Positions 13,901 to 24,533 of a DNA stretch of 64,000 bases are shown one piece after another. Positions within the stretch are counted from its first letter, which is position 1, and each line of letters begins with the position of its first letter. The DNA is taken from NCBI RefSeq assembly GCF_020184175.1, contig NC_065530.1:73509260-73573259 (forward strand), in the 5' to 3' direction. The stretch is from Aphis gossypii (taxonomy: Eukaryota; Arthropoda; Insecta; Hemiptera; Aphididae). The notes under the pieces were generated by a model. That model made no database searches. It had not been told where the DNA came from and saw nothing but the letters and a program-made list of their open reading frames with translations. A program made the translations under genes and the position numbers.

Positions 13901-13943
13901 ATACACACATATATATATATATATACATACATATACATATATC
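13901..13943 (+). repeat. Compound microsatellite (AC)n(AT)n
   Basis: ATACACACAT leads into a long AT run and then ATACAT-type units. Probably polymorphic in length. Confidence 0.8.
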
Positions 13944-16900
13944 TAGTATTTTTCTGAAGTAAACTGTCGCTTTTTTGGTTTCCACCAACGAGTATTATCT
14001 AGTTTCTATAAACAGTCTGTTATTGACATTTCGACATATACTATCGTTCGTAGACGGACAGTATTTGTGTTTTATTATTATCGCTTTATTTTTAAATGAC
14101 GTGTCACGATTGTTATTGACGTGCTGTAGTATCATATTAATTTATTTTTTAAGTTTTTGATTAGTTCGCTATCCACATAATATGGTAGCATAACAAAATA
14201 ACGAGTAAGTCACTAATTATGCACAATATACACTATTGCGTGCATTCAGCTTCTAGAAATTAATATTTTAATATTTATGATATACGGAACAACTTTTGAC
14301 GTAATTGCAAACCAATGAAACAAAATCAATATTTAAGGTTCGGTTAATCGTGTAATCTAATTTTTTGAGAAATCATTTATTATGTAATCTAATATTTTTA
14401 TACTATACTTATTACTCATACTGGACTTTTTTTTTTTTATTTGAGTGTGTTATTCAATTAACGCTTATTTTTTATTATTTTAATGAGTTTTACAAAATCA
14501 TTCCTTTTAACTAATGTTATTCTGTACTTTTATTATAATGGTGTGAAATTGTTTGTATATTGTATAGTAAACAAATATTTTCATATTTGAAATTATCATA
14601 AATTACTACATGAGCTATACTCAGCATGTCTTAAAATATAAATCTTAAACTATATACTATATTAAATTAATTTTAATTTAAAAAATCGTTTGTACGAATT
14701 CAAAACATCTGCTGAGAACATATTTATTAGTAAATATATACAACACAAATTTCAATGTATTTCAATATGTGCTGATTGATAGTATATTTAATTAATCTTA
14801 AAATATGTAATAAAATTATATGCATATATGTTATAATATATTCTATAGTTATATTTTATATAAGACACTCGGAGATTTATGACTGACGATATTTTCATAA
14901 ATATGTTTGTACCAGATGCGTTGAGTAGAATAAACTATTGTGAAAATACGAAGTTATTATTTTTTTTTTTTCATAGAAATAAACAAACCTATATGATAAA
15001 ATGTTTTTCAATCGAAATTATCAGTTTTTCTAATAGTATTAGTAAAATCTATAATACAGACGGGTTCCACCATATAGAAACTCAGTGAAAACGTGGTATA
15101 TTGATAATTAAATTTAATAATATATTTTCATATTAAGGTTATATTATATTTTATGATATTAATTGTTAGTATAACAAATTGTATTACTTACTTGTATAAA
15201 ATGTGCCATATTTATTATTGATGCAAATTATTAGAAATTGAGTGTTAAATAAACTTAATTCCACTAAATAAAAAACTAGATAGATCGCTCAATTGAAAAT
15301 TAAGCGTGTGCACTAGCACTATCTCCCTACTCGAGTAGTCACTGTAAATTAAAATCGTGATTTCCATATAATCAAAATACAATCACACTATATATGCTAT
15401 GTTTTAGGCAAACACGTGGAAGGTAAATCTATGTGGGTATATAACTATAAAATGTTTGATCCCAAACATGTGTGATTTTCAAATATTGTTATAGTGGAAA
15501 CTTAGGTTAATCCTATGTAAACGTAATAAACGTGGATTACAATGGATCTATATGACACCAACAAGGATATTAAAAGCTTCAAAATAGTTATACAAGTTTA
15601 ATAATTATTCTTATACCCCAGTTCAAATTATTACCTGTGTTATACTAGCGTGCATTTTTTATTATAGATGTTGAATATTTTTTCTAACTTTTAGTGTATG
15701 TATATAATGCATACAATTAACATTATCAATAGTTATCTTAATAAACTTATAACGATAATAACGGAAAATAAAAAAGTCACTGTACGAAACTGTGTTACGA
15801 TTGATTAGCATTTATTGTACTTTATACTACATAAGTCGATAAAAAACATGGATTTTTTCCTGAACATTCCTCTAAAACTAGAAGTATTAATTTTACTATT
15901 TATATATCTATAATGTTTTTTTCCAAATTGATATTAAATATTAATCAATTTGTCAAAACTCATATTTTTTTTTTTACACATAATATACTTGAAGCGCCAA
16001 AATGTTGTTAATTTATTATTATGATTGTATTTCTACTATCTAAATGAATTTCAGTCTGTACAAACTTTTGATATTAATTATTAGAACAAAAATCAACATT
16101 AGGATATTTATTGTATGACTGTAATGTTATAGCATACTAAATATAGTGAGTTGTTTAGTTGATAGTTCCTAGAATACATATAACGGAGGAGACTAATTTT
16201 TAATTTGTTAAACGCGTATATTTCAGTAAATATTTTAAACAATTTTTGAGTGAAAGATAAAATTACTTATCGATGTATAATTATTAATTATGAATAAAAT
16301 TTGTCGGCTCATGCCTTTTAGCTTTTTTACTAAATGCGATAAACCACATCATACCTATAAAATATTCAATGTGCAATCTGCCATGCTTTTTTTTAAAGAT
16401 ACCGTTGGAATAAAATGTTTGAAATTTTAATTATTTGTTTGAAGACCAATTTTAGATATATTTAAAATTGCCGAGCTTTATTGAATTAAAGAGCAGACGA
16501 GCGCACAGTAAAGAATTTTCAGACAAGGGATCTACAAAATTCCAAAGATTACGTTTTAAATAATATATAAATGTATGGTAGATAGTTTATTAAAATAATA
16601 TAAAATTCCTTTATAGAAAAATAAAAAAAATATAATATATACAAATATTATTATGAAAATAATTGTTTCTTAAGAATCGCAATAAACATATTATTCTTAT
16701 AATAATTATTATATTATCACTATGTATCAATATTGATAAAATTATTATCCGTATATGAGTACATTATATTATTCATATTGCTTTAGTTTATTTTATAATA
16801 TTATATTACCTATTGGCTATTTATATACTTTATAATATATTTAAATAACCGTATTCAATATTAATTGATTTAAAAATAAATTAATTTAATGGACTAAAAC

Positions 16901-18119
16901 AAATAAACTACCTGTAATCTACACTTAAAAAGTAAATTTTTTCTAGAGTATGTTTAAAAACATACTATTTTTTTTCCATTTGACTTCTTATGCTTGGGAA
17001 ACAATAAATACAAATAAGTTTTTGTTTATTTATTAGATTTTTTTATAATTGTTTTATTTTACATTCTTGCTGATATTCTTTACTTATGTTAAAATAAATT
17101 ACTTTAAATTTGTGATTCTAATTATACATACCTAATAAAAACATCACAAAAAAGGTATAAAAAATTGATATAGAGAGTTATATGAATTTTTTTATTGAAA
17201 TTTATCGTAGAACAATAGAAAATAAATTTATTACATATTTTATAATTATTCAAAGAACAATTATTTATCAATATAAAACATGAAAAAGCACTTTATTTTA
17301 TTGAAATAAGAATGCATTTTTTTAGTTGTAAATTTTAAACCAAATCCAGAGAATATATAGAAATATTAAGCTCATATGTTCACAGATGGACTATCTATTA
17401 AAATTATTTTAAAAATCTAACTGATTAAATAAATAAACTAGAATATTATAACAAGTAGTTATCTATCTACATATCTCAAATAATGTTTAATTTTTTTTCA
17501 ATTTAACACATTTTGATATTTTGTAAGACAAATACTTATAATATCGAGTGAAACAACTTTATAAAGGCTTAATTATAATATAACTATATTCAGATATTTT
17601 TACATTACACCTCTGATCATGATATGCATATAAACTTGAGAACATTTAACGTTTAGAATAATATAAATACTGATTCTACTAATTTTGTTACTCATTTAAC
17701 ACTATATAATTTTATTTCAAAATATACTAATTAGTTTTGCTGTATGATATAATTAATAAAGTAATGTAACAATACCTTATAAATCATCAAATAGATCAAT
17801 ACAACAATGTGATCGTTTATTGCTTTATATAAATATTAATATATTATATTACAGCATTTAAATGCAACAAAAACGTTTACTACCATAATATGAACCAAAA
17901 GCAGTTCTTATATTTTTTTCCTATATTTAAATTATCGTCTAGACGAAATTGGATATTAAAAATAAAAATTAATCACTATTCATAGTAGTATAAGTCTTTT
18001 AGAATATATTATATAAAAACATTAATTTAATTCATTTTTAAAATTAAAAATTTACTTATCTTATATGTAAAATAAGTGAAGAGGATTTTTAAAAATATGC
18101 GTTTTATGGTCCTTATTAA

Positions 18120-18480
18120 TATGCAAAAACAGAAGTCAGAAATCATTAGGGGGAACATAAACTACAGTTTTCAAACTTTTTGAATACTCTTTATATTATT
18201 TTATAGTTGAATAAAACGTAACTGGCTTCTAGTAATTTATTGTGATAGGTTTATAATATATGCAACGGTCTGTACTTAGAGGCCTGTTGACTACCATTTT
18301 ACAGCTGTGGTATTATAATATGGTTTTATTTTTATTTGTTTACAATTAATAATAATTTTAATATTACAATTTTTAACATAAATTAATTCATCTTTCCTGT
18401 TATAACTAATAGCTAATAGCAATATTAATACAACATAAAATATCCTAGGCTGATAACTTCTCCGTTCAGAATCGTTTTTT
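18120..18480 (-). repeat. Probable interspersed repeat copy D, minus orientation
   Basis: On the minus strand the block starts CGATTCTGAACGGAG (18473-18459) and continues AAGTTATCAGCCTAGGATAT, matching the GATTCTGANNGGAG core of the other copies but with a different body, possibly another part or subfamily. The lower boundary is set by where AT-rich spacer resumes and is approximate. Confidence 0.3.
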
Positions 18481-19416
18481 ATATAGAATATAAATATATA
18501 CTATTGAATTCAAATATTATAACACATATGTTACTCCACCTACTGTATAACAAATCAGTACCTATTTGTCCATATTTTTCATTTGATAAGGGATTCTAAA
18601 AAATTGTAAAAGTTATGTTTTAAAAATCGTAATCTTCAAAGTTCTTTACTTTAAACAATATATTAATAAATAATTTGAACGATAAACATTTAACTTGTCA
18701 ACATCGTATAAATGTGCCAGTATATTATAAATATTTTATTCAAAATATATTTTATATTATGCCTATACCAAATTACATTATAATCTACAGCATATTAACA
18801 TAATCGTATATACTGATAATTTTATTTAAAAATAAATAAATTTAACCTTATTTATTTTAACGTAATGACAAAAATTAAAAAAAATACAATAATAACACTT
18901 GATAATTGCTGTAAACCTTTCGTATTTCGTCACCTAATTTCTAATAATATATCAGCTCCTTATTCTACCGTAAACGATAATCCATGGACCATATCTTATT
19001 ATGATGTAGTCTGAGAGAATAGCCATCTTGTACATAAATTATTTTTTAGTGAATAAATAAAGATTAGATTTCTCTCTTAAAAAGCTTTAGATAAAATAAT
19101 ATATTTTAAAAGTTTATGGGATTATTTTTTTTTTTTTAGATTCGTAGGTATTGTACAAATTATTTTGTTTTTATAAATGCTTCTACTTGGTTATATAATT
19201 TTACGGCCAGAAATTAAAGACACTGTTTTCACCACTCAAAGTTTATTTTTAATGTTTATATATAAGACGCTCAATGCTTTATTTGATCATTATAAAATTC
19301 TTTATAATAATATTATATTAACTTAATTATTTACATTTATGGGTTCTCATCAATTGTCCAGGTGTGTTTGTTAGAATCCTGTCGATCCTTGTAAGGTTTG
19401 TAAAACCTCGCAATGT
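18481..19416. other. AT-rich spacer downstream of the small secreted-protein gene
   Basis: Contains the 18-nt motif at 18970-18987 and a T-rich run near 19128-19138. No other gene features. Because the neighbouring gene reads leftward, this is its 3' flank. Confidence 0.4.
18970..18987 (-). repeat. 18-nt motif shared in inverse orientation with 23157-23174
   Basis: CCATGGATTATCGTTTAC on the minus strand here is identical to the plus-strand sequence at 23157-23174. An 18-base exact match with no low-complexity bias is unlikely by chance in 64 kb, so both are probably fragments of one repeat family. The flanks diverge after a few bases. Confidence 0.5.
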
Positions 19417-19422
19417 TTTATT
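19417..19422 (-). terminator. Polyadenylation signal AATAAA of the small secreted-protein gene
   Basis: AATAAA on the minus strand about 50 bases after the stop codon, a normal distance for a short 3' UTR. Just beyond it the strand reads AGGTTT TAC AAACCT, a small hairpin. Confidence 0.45.
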
Positions 19423-19470
19423 TAATTATCTACAGTAACACAACTCGCCACATTGTCTCGTATATCACTT

Positions 19471-19940
19471 CTATAACGAGGCGGCGACACTGAGCAGGGT
19501 CCGCTGGTGGTTGGTAGTTATGTGTGAAGCCTTCACGCTAAGTGCCGTCTGTGGTTGGTTAGTTGGGCCACATAATACAATAACTTTCCGGATATAGTCG
19601 ATCGGTTTTCCAACGTACTTAATGTCACAAATAAATCTACTGCCTATCGGCGTACATTTAACGTCGGAGAAGCGCACATTGTTAATGTTGCATGTGCACA
19701 TGAAGATCTATAAACTACCCGAAGACTGTGGGTCAGATCTTTATATTATGTGCAGAACCGTGGATCTGGCCGTATAGACAATGTCCGGTTGCAATGTGCA
19801 ACATTATGTGAACTCGATCAATCTATCAATATTATCTGTGACCAGCACTTATAACTGATATTAAATATTTTGTTATTACCTACACCAGTTGCAACGTTCA
19901 GCAGCAAAATTAAAATTGCAGCAAATAGGAAATTGGCCAT
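19471..19940 (-). CDS. Small putative secreted protein, two exons
   Basis: Exon 1 starts at ATG 19940 and encodes a signal-peptide-like MANFLFAAILILLLNVATG. Donor choices are 19879 (AG/GTAAT, best consensus) or 19883 (GTAGGT, phase 0). Exon 2 holds an open frame to the stop at 19471-19473. With donor 19883 and an acceptor ending at 19708 the join is in frame and gives about 98 residues, with mature sequence beginning IFMCTCNINN and cysteines spaced C-x-C-x11-C-x9-C-x16-C. With donor 19879 an in-frame acceptor exists inside exon 2 (GATAG before GCAGTAG), giving a shorter protein. I recognise no family. Support comes from a TATA box, an initiator-like site, a signal peptide and AATAAA in the right order, in DNA much less AT-rich than its surroundings. 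Short secreted cysteine-containing proteins are common salivary or immune products in sap-feeding insects, but no function is claimed. Confidence 0.55.
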
Positions 19941-19993
19941 GCTCGGCAACAGGTACTGAAAAAAATCGACGACAGACGACACCGGGCGGCGTG

Positions 19994-20026
19994 TGAGAGG
20001 ACCAATAGCAGATATGGCACTTTATA
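19994..20026 (-). promoter_or_regulatory. Core promoter (TATA box and initiator) of the small secreted-protein gene
   Basis: On the minus strand TATAAA occupies 20026-20021, within GCCGTATAAAGTGCC. About 32 bases downstream TCTCACAC places a plausible initiator A at 19994, the normal TATA-to-start spacing for insects. The resulting leader is about 54 bases to the ATG at 19940. A reverse CCAAT-type motif (CTATTGG) lies between them. A second arthropod initiator match, TCAGT, lies at 19959-19955 and is an alternative start. Confidence 0.5.
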
Positions 20027-20560
20027 CGGCCTCACGCATGACGATGGTTTAAAATTTCCAGTTAATCGTTAGTGGTGACTTCGAATTTGGTTATCAAGTC
20101 AGAAATACCTTCCGTTATAATATAGTACATATTTTAGCGTTAATGTATACAATTCCGTAATTCTATAAATTAATTATATAATTTGATAGAATTACTGAAA
20201 TTTCCAGTTAATTTGTTGAATGAATCCAAAGATACATACTTCAACTAGTAAAGTGATTCTACTATTCTGTATATAACAACTAGATATTTTATAAACTTAT
20301 GGTAATCATTTGGTTAATGTAAATCATATTATTATTAAAACCATTTATAAAAATAAATAAACATTTGAAAAAAAAAATATTTTGATTTATACAACGCTAA
20401 TTTATTAGAATTATTAAATAATTAAAATGTAAAACAAATTTAAAATTTAAAATAAAAATCAAATGTCAATATTAAGTAAATTTAAACAAGTCCAACATTA
20501 TTATAATATAATTTGTATTTATTATTATGCAAACTTTCTTGGTTGCATTTAGAGCTACAA
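20027..20560. other. AT-rich upstream flank of the small secreted-protein gene
   Basis: Nothing specific beyond the promoter, which ends near 20026. AT content rises sharply past about 20.1 kb. Confidence 0.4.
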
Positions 20561-20722
20561 AGTACATTTTTTTGATGAAACATATGAACATAGTATGTAC
20601 TGTTTTGTAGTTCTCTTTTGTTGTCATGTGCATATGAAAAACCTTTGACCATTACCTTGCGATTGGGATTCGGATATCTTCAAAGACAAAATACCTTCAT
20701 CTGGAATGTGCTGTTCAATATT
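20560..20722 (-). pseudogene. Possible eroded coding fragment
   Basis: On the minus strand the sequence reads IEQHIPDEGILSLKISESQS and continues with GNGQRFFICT, a stop, then QQKRTTKQYILCSYVSSKKC. Composition is more protein-like than nearby frames, but there is an in-frame stop, no start, and no recognised family. It may be a decayed transposase or gene exon; chance is not excluded. Confidence 0.15.
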
Positions 20723-23449
20723 ATTTTATTTATTATTATCATAAATATAAGCATATAATGGTAACATATATTGTATATTTCTTATTCTAGTCCAGGTTAA
20801 GTATGATGACTATAAATTGCATGCATTAGCGAAAAAAAACTGATATTCTACATATTAACGTTCAAATTTAAGAACTGTATATAATAATTATTTATTTAAT
20901 AAAATAACGAATTATATACATCACCATTCACCACAAATATATATAATTGCTAGTTGATTTATTTTGACTTTATAAACGCTAAGACTACATTTATCTTTAT
21001 TTACTTACATTTATTATTATGACTAAATAAAAAATGGTCTTATCAAAATACTTATTTGCAAGGGTTGATTATTTTATAAATATTTTCAATTTGTTCAATC
21101 TGTTTTATAACGTTTATTTGTTAAAGATGAATAATTAAAAACTATTAATTATCATAATTTATTTTTTTCCTAAAAATATATTAAAAATTACATTAAATAA
21201 TATACTATTTGATGTTGAAATATTCCTATTATTTTACCTATGTCGTATAATATATTTTTTTCTTTAAAACTAATTCAATAACTATTTCACATATTTATGA
21301 GACTACGCGTTTTTCTGAAGAATAACCATTAGAAAAATCAAATATCATAAATATAGGACATGATTAAATATAGTTTACAATAGTTTGTTATTGTATTTTA
21401 AAGTAAAATGTATTTTTATAAAATCAGTAGCTACGTATAATCCACTGAAATGTATCCCCTGATCGTGAACGTAAACATTTCTCATAGATAATAATTATAG
21501 ATAATTATTTTATAGTGATTTTATGATATTATGGTGCTAAGAAAATATGTTGATATAGTCATAAACTGTAATTTATTTTAATTGTAGTTTTTAAAAAAAT
21601 AATTACTATTTAGTATTATAATTTTTTTTTTATTTATTTAATCCTCAGCTGGCTACATTGATTAGTGCAATAATTTAAACTATAGCCAATAGCCATAAAT
21701 TCAAAGTTTACCTATCAAAGTCATCTTATTAAAAAGGGACATCATTTAAGAAAAGTTAATCCATTTAAGCATGAGATTCGATTTCAGGTTAAAGTTTATT
21801 TGAATATAATAACTTTTTTAATACTGTACATACATTTTTTTGTAACTACGTCAGCAATAATCATTTATATGCACACGAACTTTCAAAAATACATTTTTTT
21901 AATTGAAAAATTGCAAGATACCTACTTAATATTAATTTTGTCTTCTTATTTTGTTAACTAAAAACGCCTTAATAAATTTCGAAGACTGACTGTATGTAAT
22001 TCTGGTAAATTGTACGTTTTTTTATTACATAAAATGCAATGCTGCTTACACTAATCTAAAATAGAATTGTATATAACATAATTTATTTGTATATGTATCT
22101 TGTGTTTCGTATAATATTATGCTATAATATAGTTTACATTATTATTTAATATATTTTATTCACAATAAAAACAAAAACGCTAGCAATTCACCTAACTATT
22201 ATTTTAATACTTTTTGTATAACTTTTATACACATAGTCTAAATAACTTTATAATAAATAAAATATACTAAATAATGTTTATTACATGCATAGTGGCCATT
22301 AAATTTATTTTAATACTTAATAGTATTTTTCGTAAATAAAAGGTAAATTGTGTGTTGTTTTTTTAATTTTTGTCTTTATTTTTAATTGTTTTAAATTAAT
22401 TTTATATCACATTGGATATTTTATATTGGTTTATCTTAGATTTTTTAATCGATTTTAATGTTATAATATAATGATGTATGTATAGTAAACGAAGCTTAGA
22501 TTATCTACAGTTAAATAATCTAAAATACTTAATAGTTAATAATAATATCTATTATTTAAAAAAATTGACCTAAATTATGTGTTTAAGACTTTTTTACACA
22601 AATTTAACTTAAATATTACAATTTTCACTAGATAATAAAACAAGTATATACCTGCTTTACGAAAACATTTTAATATGCTAAATTAAATATGTTTAAATTA
22701 CACCAATGACAAAAATAATAAACCAAATAACACATTTATCTCTAAAAAGCCTTTAAAACAATATTTATGACATAATGTGTGTCTTATTTTGACGTGTAAC
22801 TCTTGACTTGTGATCCTCAGGAACGGCGGACACATATTTTGATCATGTTGAAAAATATATGCAGCTCAAAAATAAAATATCATATTAATAATTATAAACA
22901 TTATCCATAATACATAAAAGATAATACGAATTAAATTCGTTCCATTGAGATCTCATCGTACGACACGATAAAGATAGAAAAAAGACAACGAAGATAGCAT
23001 TTTTCAAAAAAAATTTGGCACTAACACATAATACAGAGCAACTTGTAAGAGATATCAATAAAACAGGAATGATTGTAAAATTTAGTGAAAATTAGACCTC
23101 AAGAAAAACGAAGAAAATGATTGGTTGCTGTTTATAAAAATAATTGTGGTTACCGCCCATGGATTATCGTTTACACTATACCTACTAAGTGACTAAAGTC
23201 GTTGAATTTAAAGCTACGTCAAAACGTTAAATTTTTACAATGTGGTCTACGAGCAACGTTCATAATATTATGGTTTATGTAGTACACTTGAACGAAAACC
23301 ATGATGATATAATACTCCGTTGGTCAGTTTGAGTGGAAAACGGTTGCTAGGTATTATAAATATGTATGAGATAATTAGTAGCTTGATGAAAAATATCTAA
23401 AATTCGTGTAACCGATTTTAATACTATGAAAACTCATAGTGACACGAAT
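20723..23449. other. AT-rich spacer grading into a GC-richer flank
   Basis: No gene seen. From about 22.8 kb sequence complexity rises (AGGAACGGCGGACAC near 22820; CATCGTACGACACGATAA near 22955), leading to the 18-nt repeat at 23157 and the element at 23450. No open frame of note. Confidence 0.4.
23157..23174 (+). repeat. 18-nt motif shared in inverse orientation with 18970-18987
   Basis: CCATGGATTATCGTTTAC, the inverse partner of 18970-18987. It lies in a slightly GC-richer block (about 22.8-23.45 kb) just left of the terminal-inverted-repeat element at 23450. Confidence 0.5.
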
Positions 23450-24172
23450 ATCCAGCGCCACGGTCGTGGCGCGAGCTAAGTAAAAAAAATAAAAGCGGCG
23501 GCACGACAGTGTATATTATCTCGAAGCAGGAGTTTCACATTAAAACCGTGTAAATTTCGGTGTTTTTTGTCAGATGAGATAATTAATTATCTACTGAATC
23601 AATTTATACCTAGTAAATTGCAAAACATGAGGAAAATCATGCAGATGATCCTTTTGTAAAAATCATAAAAATCGTACTGTTAGAAATTAAGTTATCAAAG
23701 GAAACGTGAAACATTTTTAATGAAAAATTATATTGAAATCTGGAATCACGGCGGCCGCTTCTCGCGTTGTCGTGCCGACCGGGAAATAAACACTAATATA
23801 TGATATGTTAAATAAACATTAATATAATTAATATTAATTAATATATTTATTATTATTTAGGTATAAATGATAAAAATTGGTGATATCAAAACAAAAACCC
23901 TCCGTCTAACTCCGTGTAAAAATTAGCTAAGTAAAAAAAAGAAGAAAAAAATCAAAAAAAAAAATCATTGTATAACCAAAACATTTTTCGCTTCATATAG
24001 AATTTATAAAACCAGTAATTTCAAAGCACTATAAAGATGTGATATCATAAATAAATGCTAAGTAAACTGAATTTAAGTATATTTAGTCTGTTTCGATAAT
24101 TTATTTACTTGGCGAGGAAATTTTTTACTTCATACGATACAATGATACAATATAAGAACCGTGGCGCTGGAT
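23450..24172. mobile_element. Putative non-autonomous DNA transposon with 14-bp terminal inverted repeats
   Basis: ATCCAGCGCCACGG at 23450-23463 is matched perfectly in inverse orientation by CCGTGGCGCTGGAT at 24159-24172. GAAT flanks both sides and may be a 4-base target duplication. The left terminus continues into a subterminal palindrome, GCGCCACG-GT-CGTGGCGC (23455-23472). Inside, CGGCACGACA (near 23498) recurs inverted near 23768, suggesting a nested or layered structure. No coding frame is visible. The termini are markedly GC-rich against the local background. Confidence 0.55.
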
Positions 24173-24533
24173 GAATAATTAGACAATAAGACATTATAAA
24201 TTAAAAATATTACAGTTAACATTTCTATACTAATCAAAATAATACTCTACAACCATAATAACACTTTACACTGTATACTCTATATTAATACTAAAATTTC
24301 CTCGCCAAGTAAATAAATTATCGAAACAGACTAAATATACTTAAATTCAGTTTACTTAGCATTTATTTATGATATCACATCTTTATAGTGCTTTGAAATT
24401 ACTGGTTTTATAAATTCTATATGAAGCGAAAAATGTTTTGGTTATACAATGATTTTTTATTTTGATTTTTTTCTTCTTTTTTTTACTTAGCTAATTTTTA
24501 CACGGAGTTAGACGGAGGGTTTTTGTTTTGATA
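23884..24533. repeat. Long near-perfect inverted repeat (241-bp arms)
   Basis: Left arm 23884-24124, right arm 24293-24533, both exactly 241 bases. Compared base by base, the arms differ at one position, inside an A/T run (A11 on the left versus A4-T-A6 on the right, read in the same sense). The spacer is 168 bases (24125-24292). Arms start TATCAAAACAAAAACCC and end GGCGAGGAAATTTT. I see no open reading frame and no clear target duplication just outside the arms. The left arm lies inside a shorter element with its own terminal inverted repeats (23450-24172). The right arm is an isolated inverted copy that lacks that terminus. Confidence 0.95.

Larger units (their letters stand above)
9901..18119. 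other. 8-kb AT-rich gene desert
   Basis: No credible gene. Besides the inverted repeat at 10663 it holds a T18 run (13498-13515), an (AC)n(AT)n microsatellite (13901-13943), and a 9-bp hairpin CAAATTGAT/ATCAATTTG at 15924-15952. Frames at 11743-11952, 12499-12714, 13975-14160 and 14879-15088 are 61-71 residues with no domains and AT-driven composition. Confidence 0.5.
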
